Assembly (NCBI RefSeq): GCF_000805675.1
Contig: NZ_JSEF01000004.1
Coordinates: 186,001-250,000 of the forward strand
Length of the DNA: 64,000 bases
DNA from: Corynebacterium minutissimum
GTDB lineage: Bacteria > Actinomycetota > Actinomycetes > Mycobacteriales > Mycobacteriaceae
Direction of reading: 5' to 3'
Shown here: piece by piece, positions 52,692 through 59,532 of the stretch
Position numbering within the stretch: the first letter of the stretch is position 1
Layout of the letters: each line of letters starts with the position of its first letter
The notes under the pieces: model-generated
Database searches by the model: none
What the model saw: the letters and a program-made list of their open reading frames with translations, nothing else
Told to the model about the DNA's origin: nothing
Program-made: the position numbers and the translations under genes

Positions 52692-53156
52692 ATGATCAAA
52701 GCGATTCTCACCGCCATCCTGCTATTTATCTCCTCGCTGTTTTCTAGCGCGGGTTCCTCGGAGCTGGCGGGGAGCTCGGAGGCGTGGGGGTTAAACGTCG
52801 CCAAGCATGGCATCATCACGGGCACACCCGCGGGACTGGTCGAGGCAAACGATGAGCAGATGGAGCACATCACTGCTTTCAGGTGGGAGTCTGAGGCGAG
52901 CCCAGAGGACTTCTCCTTGAATTTTCAGAACCAGGCGGTGTGGTTGCCCTGTAACGGCGGCGATTTCACCTTGGTTGAGGGTGGCGTGGAGCTCAGCATG
53001 CTGACGGATAAGGCCTGCTCTGGAGGAAAGGTTGACCTTCCCTTCGTTGTGTTCCTGTCCGAACCGGCAAAGGTAATGGTGGACCGGGATGCCTCCGCAA
53101 CGCCTCAGCGCATTTACCTCGTGCGTGGGGATCAAGCTATCGCGCTTACCCGCTGA
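52692..53156 (+). CDS. Secreted hypothetical protein, possibly META-like
   Basis: The 154-residue protein has a signal peptide (MIKAILTAILLFISSLFSSA). The mature domain contains LPCNGGDFTLVEGG and LTDKACSGG, whose Cys-Asn and Cys spacing recalls META/HslJ domains; the match is weak. TAGTGT lies 8 nt before the ATG. Its last 58 nt of coding sequence plus 40 nt of 3' flank are repeated about 815 bp downstream, so a second copy once existed. Confidence 0.65.
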   Translation: MIKAILTAILLFISSLFSSAGSSELAGSSEAWGLNVAKHGIITGTPAGLVEANDEQMEHITAFRWESEASPEDFSLNFQNQAVWLPCNGGDFTLVEGGVELSMLTDKACSGGKVDLPFVVFLSEPAKVMVDRDASATPQRIYLVRGDQAIALTR

Positions 53157-53196
53157 GACGCACATCACGCAGCGCTGCGTGAAACGCAGAGCTGAA
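53099..53196 (+). repeat. 98-bp direct repeat, copy 1 (gene end plus flank)
   Basis: It aligns with 53914-54011 at a constant offset of 815. The final 46 bp (53151-53196) are identical and include the perfect palindrome CACGCAGCGCTGCGTG. Confidence 0.85.
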
Positions 53197-53332
53197 AACG
53201 ACCATAGATACGACCAAGCAGAACCATTGGTCAGGCTTTAGACGTCAATCACGGGTTTAGGAGTGTCAAAGATAGCGCGGTGTGTCCTGTCGGCACGGGC
53301 CAGCTATGTATCAAGCTTATTCGACTGATTGA

Positions 53333-53590
53333 CTATCGTTTCGGAACGGCAGCCTGCAGCTTTTCCTCTAAATAGTTGCTCCGTTCTTCAAGCGCGCCAA
53401 TCATTGTTATGAGTGATAGGGCCAACCGATCGGAGTTGATGCTCCCGTCCTCGTTGGGGTACTGCTCGGACAGAGTTTCCAAGCGCTGTATGAAGGTGGC
53501 GGTGATTGGGAAATGGGAAGAATCTATGTCAGGCGCGGCCTGCTTTAATAGCTGAAGTATGGCATTATTGCTGTTAGAATTCATTTTCAT
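53333..53590 (-). CDS. Hypothetical small protein
   Basis: The 85-residue protein begins MKMNSNSNNAILQLLKQ and is largely helical, with a possible coiled coil at the end (ALEERSNYLEEKLQAA). No signal peptide, domain or ribosome site is recognised; ATG 53584 is an alternative. It is divergent from the small secreted protein at 53609 with only 18 nt between starts. Confidence 0.5.
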   Translation of the reverse strand: MKMNSNSNNAILQLLKQAAPDIDSSHFPITATFIQRLETLSEQYPNEDGSINSDRLALSLITMIGALEERSNYLEEKLQAAVPKR

Positions 53591-53608
53591 TTTGGTTCGG
53601 GGGGAGCT

Positions 53609-53803
53609 TTGAAAGTAAACGTGAAACTTATCGGAGCGGCTGCTCTGTCGATGGCAACCGTAGCAGGTGCTTCGCCCATTGCGCAGGCAGCTACTGTCAA
53701 GGTGCCAGTGGGAACCATTGCAGTAGAGGGGACATCGGTAGTCCAAGTCGTTTCCTTAGATGACCCCGAGGAAACACTGGTGCCTACGGGAATACGAAGC
53801 TAA
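53609..53803 (+). CDS. Small secreted protein, possibly frameshifted
   Basis: The 64-residue product is mostly a signal peptide (VNVKLIGAAALSMATVAGAS to QAA) and about 38 mature residues, from TTG 53609 or GTG 53621. A GGGGGGAG precedes the TTG too closely for ideal spacing. From 53781 the +1 frame is open to TAA 53876 and reads CLREYEAKFSGIGVCVPTNK, then GTWLLSVKWRG, which looks like real protein. A single-base change near 53780 may have truncated the gene. Confidence 0.5.
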   Translation: MKVNVKLIGAAALSMATVAGASPIAQAATVKVPVGTIAVEGTSVVQVVSLDDPEETLVPTGIRS

Positions 53804-53913
53804 GTTCAGCGGCATTGGAGTATGCGTACCAACCAATAAAGGAACGTGGCTGTTGTCGGTTAAATGGCGTGGCTAAAGCAGAGATATGGCTACTGCGATC
53901 GGTAATAAAGCGT

Positions 53914-53971
53914 AACGCCGCAGCGCATCTACCTTGTGAACGGGGACCAAGCCATCGCACTCACTCGCTGA
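53914..53971 (+). pseudogene. Remnant 3' end of a second META-like gene
   Basis: It encodes TPQRIYLVNGDQAIALTR then stop, against TPQRIYLVRGDQAIALTR in the intact gene at 52692. The 5' part of the copy is gone. Confidence 0.8.
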
Positions 53972-54011
53972 GACGCACATCACGCAGCGCTGCGTGAAAC
54001 GCAGAGCTGAA
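53914..54011 (+). repeat. 98-bp direct repeat, copy 2
   Basis: Partner of 53099-53196. The last 46 bp (53966-54011) are identical; weaker similarity continues through the following hairpin. Confidence 0.85.
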
Positions 54012-54027
54012 CACCAACACAAATAAG

Positions 54028-54056
54028 AAGACCGGCCAGAGCCACTGGTCGGTCTT
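54028..54056 (+). terminator. Hairpin terminator before the acyltransferase-like gene
   Basis: AAGACCGGCCAG and CTGGTCGGTCTT pair with one mismatch around a 5-nt loop. It lies between the gene remnant and the ribosome site of the 54088 gene. Confidence 0.65.
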
Positions 54057-54087
54057 TCGACGTTTTCGACTGCAAGGAGATGAATAG

Positions 54088-54993
54088 GTGTCAGCGCGTG
54101 CCCGAATAGTGGGCCTCGATATTGCACGTTCCTTGGCCATCATCGGGATGATTATTCTGCACATGGCCAACCTGGTGTGGAGCGCCAAAGTGGTGCTCTC
54201 CGGGTTGCCGGCGGCGGGGTTCGCCATTATCGCAGGTACCACGATGATGATTCTTGCCCGCGATTACTCGCTGCGAGTTTTCCTCAAGCTGGTTGCCCGC
54301 GGCCTGCTGGTCATGCTCATCGGCGTGGCCTTGCTGCCTGTGGGCGGTGAGATTCAGGTGGTGCTCGTGGTCATGGGCGCGGCCATGGCTCTCACCGCCT
54401 GGGTGCCGCCGCTCGCCACCGTCTGGAAGGTTCTGCTCTTTGCGCTGGCTACTGCGGGCGCCACGGTGCTCTACGCGCCCTACACCCTCCCGCAGGTCTA
54501 CCCCCTCGTGGCGTTCCTGGCGTACATGGTGGCGGGCATGCTGCTTTACGACGTCTACCTCACCCGCCCCACCCGCGCCCAAGCCATCACTACCGCGGTG
54601 GCTGTCGTTGTCGCCGGCATCGGCCTGTGGCAGCGCTTCAACCCGGACATTCCAGGCTGGCTGCGTTTTACCGGGCATACGGGTGTGCTTGGTGAAATCC
54701 TTCTCTCCGTGGCGGTCACTGCGGTGGTGCTGCACCTGTGCCTGATCATTGGCCGTCAGCTGCCGCGCTTGACCTTCCCCTTCGCGGCATTGGGTTCGAT
54801 GTCTCTGACCATCTATATCCTGCACATTCTCACCGCTCGTTATTGGCAGGCGAATGTCTCGCTGCACAACACCATGGCAGCAGTGGGCTTTGTGCTCGCG
54901 TTCCTTCTGTTGAGCGCGCTGTGGAAGAAGTTCTGTGGAAAGGGCCCGGCCGAGAGGGCCGTGGCTTGGGCAATCAAGGAGGTGGCCGCGTAA
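54088..54993 (+). CDS. Acyltransferase-like multi-helix membrane protein (DUF418/HGSNAT-like)
   Basis: The 301-residue protein has about ten transmembrane helices and opens with IVGLDIARSLAIIGMIILHM, the motif of DUF418 / heparan-alpha-glucosaminide acetyltransferase-like proteins. SMSLTIYILHILTARYW lies near the end. Such proteins may move acyl groups across the membrane. The GTG start follows AAGGAG. Its stop overlaps the start of the serine protease (TAATG), implying a shared job. Confidence 0.75.
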   Translation: MSARARIVGLDIARSLAIIGMIILHMANLVWSAKVVLSGLPAAGFAIIAGTTMMILARDYSLRVFLKLVARGLLVMLIGVALLPVGGEIQVVLVVMGAAMALTAWVPPLATVWKVLLFALATAGATVLYAPYTLPQVYPLVAFLAYMVAGMLLYDVYLTRPTRAQAITTAVAVVVAGIGLWQRFNPDIPGWLRFTGHTGVLGEILLSVAVTAVVLHLCLIIGRQLPRLTFPFAALGSMSLTIYILHILTARYWQANVSLHNTMAAVGFVLAFLLLSALWKKFCGKGPAERAVAWAIKEVAA

Positions 54994-56141
54994 TGGTGGC
55001 ACGAAAGATAACTGCTGCCCTGGCCAGCTTTGTGGCCGTGGGGCTGGGCGCTGCGCCGGCCATGGCCTTGGAATTCGCCCAACCCGCACCTCAGTCGGAG
55101 GAAAGCGCTGCCGTGGCCGCGCTGCGCATGGGCAAGATCGGTAACTTTGGCGATTGCACCGGCACACTGGTGGCCGAGCAGTGGGTGCTCACCGCCCGCC
55201 ACTGCTTGGAGTCCGTCAATAACGAGGGCTCGCAGGCACGCTTTGGCCAGGGCAAAGACACCCGCGTGTATGACGTGGACTCCTGGGCGGTTTCACCGAC
55301 TATCGACGCCGGCCTTATGCACCTGACCGAACCCGTCGAGGGCATCAAGCCTGCCAAGCTCGCGGATGCAGTTCCCACCGCCGGTGAGAAAGGCCACTTC
55401 TACGGCTGGAGCAGCAGCTCCCGCATGGCCCGCAAGGGTCAGCTGCCGATGGCCGAGATGGAAGTCGGCGAATTGCTATCCGGCGGCACCCCGCCGGCGA
55501 GCCCAGACGAATCCGGCCAGAAGATGACGCCGGTAGCTCCAGGAGGAGAAGCAACTGCGCCGGGTGATTCCGGTGCCATGACTCCTGGCGGCATGGCCGT
55601 TCCCGCACCAAACGGACCTGGCGGAATGGTCGCTCCCGCCCCTGGCTCGTCCGACGCTCCCCAGGTGATGAAGGGCGGCGAGATGCCAGACATCACCTCG
55701 GGCCCAGGTGGCGCGGAAAGCATCCCAGCTGGTGAGCTTGGGGGAGTGGGGCCGATGATTGCCGCTGCCATCATGGATGTGAAGTCCCTCAATGGTGAGG
55801 GCATGCAGGGCGGCGACTCCGGCGGACCGTTCTTCGTCAATGGCCATCTCGTCGGTGTGGCCACCGCTGGCACGTCGAATGCAGATCCGGACCTGCCTTC
55901 CCCGACTGCTGCTATTACGTCGGTAGTCGAAGTCCGCGATTGGATCGAGGACATCACCAGTGGTCGGGATACCGACGGCGTTCTCAACGCCGATAACTCC
56001 CCGGCGCCACCAACAACTATGCAGGTCAGTGCCTTTGTCGCGTGGCCAGCGAGCATTGCCGCGGTAGTCGGACTTATCGCGATCGCCATCTTCTCGCGTT
56101 TGCTTAACCGCAAGTCTGTCGCCGCGCGGGGTACCAACTAG
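54993..56141 (+). CDS. Membrane-anchored trypsin-like serine protease with a long insertion
   Basis: The 382-residue protein has a signal peptide (1 to about 25), catalytic His70 (TARHC), probable Asp105 (TIDAGLMHL) and Ser276 (GGDSGGP). A Cys pair (55, 71) is typical of the family. Residues about 162-252, between Asp and Ser, are an inserted Gly/Pro/Met-rich low-complexity segment that even contains a decoy GDSG at 191-194. A single C-terminal transmembrane helix (346-368) and a short basic tail anchor it. It is coupled to the acyltransferase-like gene. Confidence 0.85.
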   Translation: MVARKITAALASFVAVGLGAAPAMALEFAQPAPQSEESAAVAALRMGKIGNFGDCTGTLVAEQWVLTARHCLESVNNEGSQARFGQGKDTRVYDVDSWAVSPTIDAGLMHLTEPVEGIKPAKLADAVPTAGEKGHFYGWSSSSRMARKGQLPMAEMEVGELLSGGTPPASPDESGQKMTPVAPGGEATAPGDSGAMTPGGMAVPAPNGPGGMVAPAPGSSDAPQVMKGGEMPDITSGPGGAESIPAGELGGVGPMIAAAIMDVKSLNGEGMQGGDSGGPFFVNGHLVGVATAGTSNADPDLPSPTAAITSVVEVRDWIEDITSGRDTDGVLNADNSPAPPTTMQVSAFVAWPASIAAVVGLIAIAIFSRLLNRKSVAARGTN

Positions 56142-56152
56142 GCTGAATCTCC

Positions 56153-56341
56153 ATGAAGGAGAAACTCGTTCCGTGTCTGATCGCTGGTGCCATCCTCGGC
56201 CTAGTTCTGTGGTTGGCCTCCGGCATGTTGTGGTTGTTGCCGGTGGGCCTAGCAGCGGGCCTCATGGGCTACCCGCTCCTCGGCATCACGCGCGATGAGT
56301 CCCAAGCTCGCAAGCGCCGCGACGACACCTTCCGCGACTAA
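56153..56341 (+). CDS. Small two-helix membrane protein
   Basis: The 62-residue protein has two hydrophobic helices (MKEKLVPCLIAGAILGLVLW and MLWLLPVGLAAGLMGYPLLG) and a basic tail. TAGGCT lies 8 nt before the ATG. It follows the protease gene by 11 nt and may be a partner. The family is not recognised. Confidence 0.6.
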   Translation: MKEKLVPCLIAGAILGLVLWLASGMLWLLPVGLAAGLMGYPLLGITRDESQARKRRDDTFRD

Positions 56342-56436
56342 GTGCCCCACGCCACCGCACTACGCCACCGCGCACGCTGCTTCACGGTCGGTCGCTAGAT
56401 GGCACCCCACAAACCGTCGACAAATGGCGCCCCACA

Positions 56437-56540
56437 AAAGGCATCCGCTAGAAGGCGTTTTAGGGGCCAAAAACGCCATGTGCACACCCCAAAAGGCGTT
56501 TTCAGGCGAGAAAACGCCTTTTGACAGATGCCATCTGCAA
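56437..56540 (+). repeat. 104-bp dispersed intergenic repeat, copy B
   Basis: Partner of 29705-29808 in inverted orientation, same length, about 77 of 104 bases identical. It includes a perfect 12-bp stem AAAAGGCGTTTT / AAAACGCCTTTT (56491-56522) with an 8-nt loop and the palindrome CAGATGCCATCTG. It lies between convergent genes. Confidence 0.8.
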
Positions 56541-56613
56541 GATGCCTTTTGCTAACTGCGGGCTGCCCTATGGACAGAACCGCCTTCCGGCTGATATTCG
56601 CTGTCAGAGCCGA

Positions 56614-57642
56614 CTAGAAGATCTCGATGCGCCCACCTAAGGATTCCGTCTGGCGTAACTGCGCTACCCAATTCGGTGCACCTGGGTGCAGGCGCAGCAC
56701 CGGGCGGGAAGAAATCTTGACCGGAGAAACGGATTCCTTACGAGCACCGGATCGGGCTTCGATGCGGGTGCGGGCTCTGTAGCCAGCGTCGGCAAGCTCG
56801 GCGATTGAAGGCTCATCTGAAGCCAGCGAGTCACGGGCAGACTGCATCAACTCAATCGCCTCATCCAGGGCGGTGACCAAAGCCGTCGCGTTGGTCTCAC
56901 ACATCTGGCGAACCAGGTCCGGGCGGGTACCGGCCACGCGCGTGCCGTCCTTGAAAGAGCCAGCCGCCAGGGACTGCGCCAGGATGCCGCCATTATCGCC
57001 CACTACCGCGAGGGTCTCTGCCAGCACGTGCGGCAGATGAGAAATGCGAGCAACCGCAGCATCGTGGTTCGCCACGCGCACCGGCACGGCTTCTGCATGG
57101 ACCATCTGCGTCATGCGGACAACATCAGCGAAAATATTCTCCCACTCGGTCGGGATACGTTCGCCGCGCGCGTCGCACTCGGCGGCGTAGTCATAAGTAA
57201 TAACCCAGGCAGCGCGGTTGAACAGGCCGGTCTGCGAGTTCTCCCAGCCGGACTTGGACGTACCTGCCATGGGGTGGCCGCCCACGTAGCGCGGGTGCAT
57301 GTTACGTTCAACAACGAGTTGGCGGATTTCCGCCTTCACCGAGACGACATCCGTAAAGCCGCAGCTCGGGGCGTGTTCCTGAATGGCGTCAAGAACCGAG
57401 GCAACCGCATCCATGGGCACCGCGATAACGATGAGCGCCTTGTCTTCCTCCGCGCGGCGAAGAATGGCGGGGAGGTCATCGGTGACGTCAAAGCCCTGTT
57501 TCACAGCAATGCGGGCACCGGACGTGGAGTGGTTGTAGCCGTACACCGGATGGTTGCTTGCGGCGAGGTCACGCAGCAGGGAACCACCAATGAGGCCGAG
57601 GCCGATAATGCAGACGGGGCGTTGAACATCTTGAGAACTCAC
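56614..57642 (-). CDS. tyrA: Prephenate dehydrogenase TyrA
   Basis: The 342-residue enzyme has an NAD(P)-binding GLGLIGGSLLRDLA near the N-terminus, the PMAGTSKSGWENS segment with active-site residues, and NQLPHV-like ISHLPHVLAETL. It makes 4-hydroxyphenylpyruvate (or arogenate-derived tyrosine) in tyrosine synthesis. The GTG start has CACAAT 7 nt upstream. No chorismate mutase or ACT domain is obvious; the C-terminus is short and basic. Confidence 0.93.
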   Translation of the reverse strand: MSSQDVQRPVCIIGLGLIGGSLLRDLAASNHPVYGYNHSTSGARIAVKQGFDVTDDLPAILRRAEEDKALIVIAVPMDAVASVLDAIQEHAPSCGFTDVVSVKAEIRQLVVERNMHPRYVGGHPMAGTSKSGWENSQTGLFNRAAWVITYDYAAECDARGERIPTEWENIFADVVRMTQMVHAEAVPVRVANHDAAVARISHLPHVLAETLAVVGDNGGILAQSLAAGSFKDGTRVAGTRPDLVRQMCETNATALVTALDEAIELMQSARDSLASDEPSIAELADAGYRARTRIEARSGARKESVSPVKISSRPVLRLHPGAPNWVAQLRQTESLGGRIEIF

Positions 57643-57681
57643 GGTGACAATTGTGGCACAACCCGACTAATCTGACGAGGT

Positions 57682-58185
57682 ATGAGCCACGACGATCTGT
57701 CTTTTTCCATCACCGTTGCCCGCAGCGAGCACGGATGGGTGATTCGCCCCTTCGAGGATGACTTCACTAACGTCAACACCTCCATTAAGGCAGTGCGCAA
57801 CCTGCGTTCCGAGGGTGCGGCCTTTGCGCTGTTGTGCGTGGAGGATGACTATTTCGTCGTGGTCCGCCCAGTGCCGGGGGATGTGCGCATGCTGCTTTCC
57901 GACGCCACCTATGCCGCCGAAGACGACTTCGCCGCGGATTTCCTCGACCTGCGCGATCTCGACATCCCGGATCTAGACGAAGATGAGTGGGAGGACGCCG
58001 ACCCTTATGGCGACGGTGACTTCGACATCTTCGCTGACCTCGGCCTTGATGAGGATCAAGTGGGCTACATCATTGACAACGATGAGGATTGGCCTTCCGA
58101 TATGCTCCTGCGCATTGCCGGCGAGCTGGGCTTTGGTGATGAGCTGGAGGATTTCATCGACGGCCTCGACTCGGATGACTCTTAA
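57682..58185 (+). CDS. tRNA-adenosine-deaminase-associated acidic protein
   Basis: The 167-residue protein is very acidic in its C-terminal half, with long Asp/Glu runs, and belongs to the family always found just upstream of tadA in actinobacteria. Its biochemical role is unknown. TAATCT lies 8 nt before the ATG. It overlaps tadA by 11 nt, so translation is coupled. Confidence 0.88.
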   Translation: MSHDDLSFSITVARSEHGWVIRPFEDDFTNVNTSIKAVRNLRSEGAAFALLCVEDDYFVVVRPVPGDVRMLLSDATYAAEDDFAADFLDLRDLDIPDLDEDEWEDADPYGDGDFDIFADLGLDEDQVGYIIDNDEDWPSDMLLRIAGELGFGDELEDFIDGLDSDDS

Positions 58186-58663
58186 ACCAGCAGCGGGCCT
58201 GGTGCGCGCGGAGTCTCGCATGCGCCGCGCTCTGGAGGTTGCACGGACCACGCCGGCGGGGGATATCCCGGTGGGTGCCGTGCTTTACGACGCCTCCGGT
58301 AACGAACTCGCCACCGGCGTTAACCGCCGCGAGCAGCTGAATGACCCCACCGCGCATGCAGAGGTGGAAGCCATCCGCCAGGCGGTGCGCGCGCACGGCG
58401 ATGGCTGGCGGCTGGAAGGCTGCGAGCTGGTCGTCACCCTGGAACCCTGCGCGATGTGCGCAGGCGCGATTCAAGCTTCCCGGGTGTCCTCGGTGGTCTT
58501 TGGCGCTTTTGAGCCGAAGACGGGGGCGTGCGGCTCGCTTGTTGACGTCCTCCGCGCCCCCGGCGCCCTCCACGTGCCCGAGGTACGCGGTGGAGTGCTG
58601 GAGGAGGAGTGCGCGGAGCTGCTCACGAGCTTCTTTGGGGGTCTGCGCGGAAGCAGCGAGTAG
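58175..58663 (+). CDS. tadA: tRNA-specific adenosine deaminase TadA
   Basis: The 162-residue zinc deaminase has HAE at 61-63 (zinc ligand and catalytic Glu) and PCAMC at 91-95 (two zinc Cys). It converts A34 to inosine in tRNA-Arg(ACG), the tRNA encoded at 51997. ATG 58175 lies inside the preceding gene. Length is normal for bacterial TadA. Confidence 0.95.
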   Translation: MTLKPAAGLVRAESRMRRALEVARTTPAGDIPVGAVLYDASGNELATGVNRREQLNDPTAHAEVEAIRQAVRAHGDGWRLEGCELVVTLEPCAMCAGAIQASRVSSVVFGAFEPKTGACGSLVDVLRAPGALHVPEVRGGVLEEECAELLTSFFGGLRGSSE

Positions 58664-58755
58664 CCCTGAGTTGGGTAGTGGCCCCGGATCCACCTTCCGA
58701 TTCGCGTGTAGGCTGGGTGGCCCACGTGAGAGACGTAGATATTAAGGAGAAAATC

Positions 58756-58953
58756 ATGGGTGATTTCGAGAACAAGAAGGACGAGTTCGTTGGCAAGGCT
58801 AAGGAAGCTGCTGGCAACGTAAGCGACAACGAGAAGCTGGAGAACGAGGGCAAGGCCGACCAGGTCACCTCTGAGGCCAAGCAGAAGGCTTCCGACGCCG
58901 TCGAGGGCGTCAAGGATAAGGCCAACGAGGTTATCGGTAACCTCAAGGACTAA
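58756..58953 (+). CDS. CsbD-family stress protein
   Basis: The 65-residue protein is highly charged and helical, with the CsbD repeat pattern KKDEFVGKAKEAAGNVSDNEK. Members are general-stress induced in other bacteria; the molecular function is unclear. AAGGAG is well placed before the ATG. Codon use is very biased (all Lys AAG), suggesting high expression. Confidence 0.92.
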   Translation: MGDFENKKDEFVGKAKEAAGNVSDNEKLENEGKADQVTSEAKQKASDAVEGVKDKANEVIGNLKD

Positions 58954-59044
58954 TTCCTAGCCTTAGGTAGCTGAATCGCTGTCCCCGCCGCCTGGCGTGG
59001 GCAGCGATTTTGTCGCTCGGGACGACTCCCGTAATCTGGAACGC

Positions 59045-59135
59045 GGTGGCGTGTCCGAGCGGCCGAAGGTGATCGCCTCGAAAGCGATTGTTGGGTAACC
59101 CCCAACCGCGGGTTCAAATCCCGCCGCCACCGCCA
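59045..59135 (+). tRNA. tRNA-Ser (anticodon CGA)
   Basis: Acceptor arms GGTGGCG (59045-59051) and CGCCACC (59125-59131) pair, the anticodon loop CTCGAAA gives CGA, and there is a long variable arm. CCA is encoded at 59133-59135. Confidence 0.97.
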
Positions 59136-59138
59136 CAT

Positions 59139-59171
59139 CCGGCACTCCAGTTTTTAGCTCTGGGGTGCCGG
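59139..59171 (+). terminator. Terminator after tRNA-Ser(CGA)
   Basis: CCGGCACTCCAG and CTGGGGTGCCGG pair with one mismatch around a 9-nt loop and are followed by TCCTTTTAT. Confidence 0.85.
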
Positions 59172-59183
59172 TCCTTTTATGTT

Positions 59184-59351
59184 TTAGAAGCCAGCCCGCC
59201 CTCTATCAACATCTCTTTGGAAATCCAGCGCGGCTTGGCGCGCCTCGGGGTCGTGGTCTTCCGTACGTTTGTGAATCCGCCGGCTCATCATGCCCGCTGG
59301 GATGGCAATGAGAAGGATGGCCGCGACGGCGACGATGACGAAAGTAGACAT
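59184..59351 (-). CDS. Small single-pass membrane protein
   Basis: The 55-residue protein has one N-terminal helix (MSTFVIVAVAAILLIAIPAG) and a charged tail. AGGAGA precedes ATG 59351. No family is recognised. It lies between tRNA-Ser and the MMPL transporter on the opposite strand. Confidence 0.65.
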   Translation of the reverse strand: MSTFVIVAVAAILLIAIPAGMMSRRIHKRTEDHDPEARQAALDFQRDVDRGRAGF

Positions 59352-59532
59352 GGCGGGTCTCCTAGAGCACTTCAGTAGCTCCACATTGTAGCGCAGGCCA
59401 TACTCCGCAGGGCTGGTAGAGCTCTTACGGGACCGTTAGGGCTTCACAGCCCAACTGGTTAAACTGGTGCACATTCGTGTCCACCGCCAAAGCTTCCGCG
59501 AGCAATAATCGCGCATGTGAAGGGGAATTTCC

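Noticed and set aside
52204..52873. Two minus-strand frames in the gene-free stretch after tRNA-Arg
   Set aside because: Ser/Arg-rich translations with no ribosome site or domain; one is antisense to the secreted protein at 52692.
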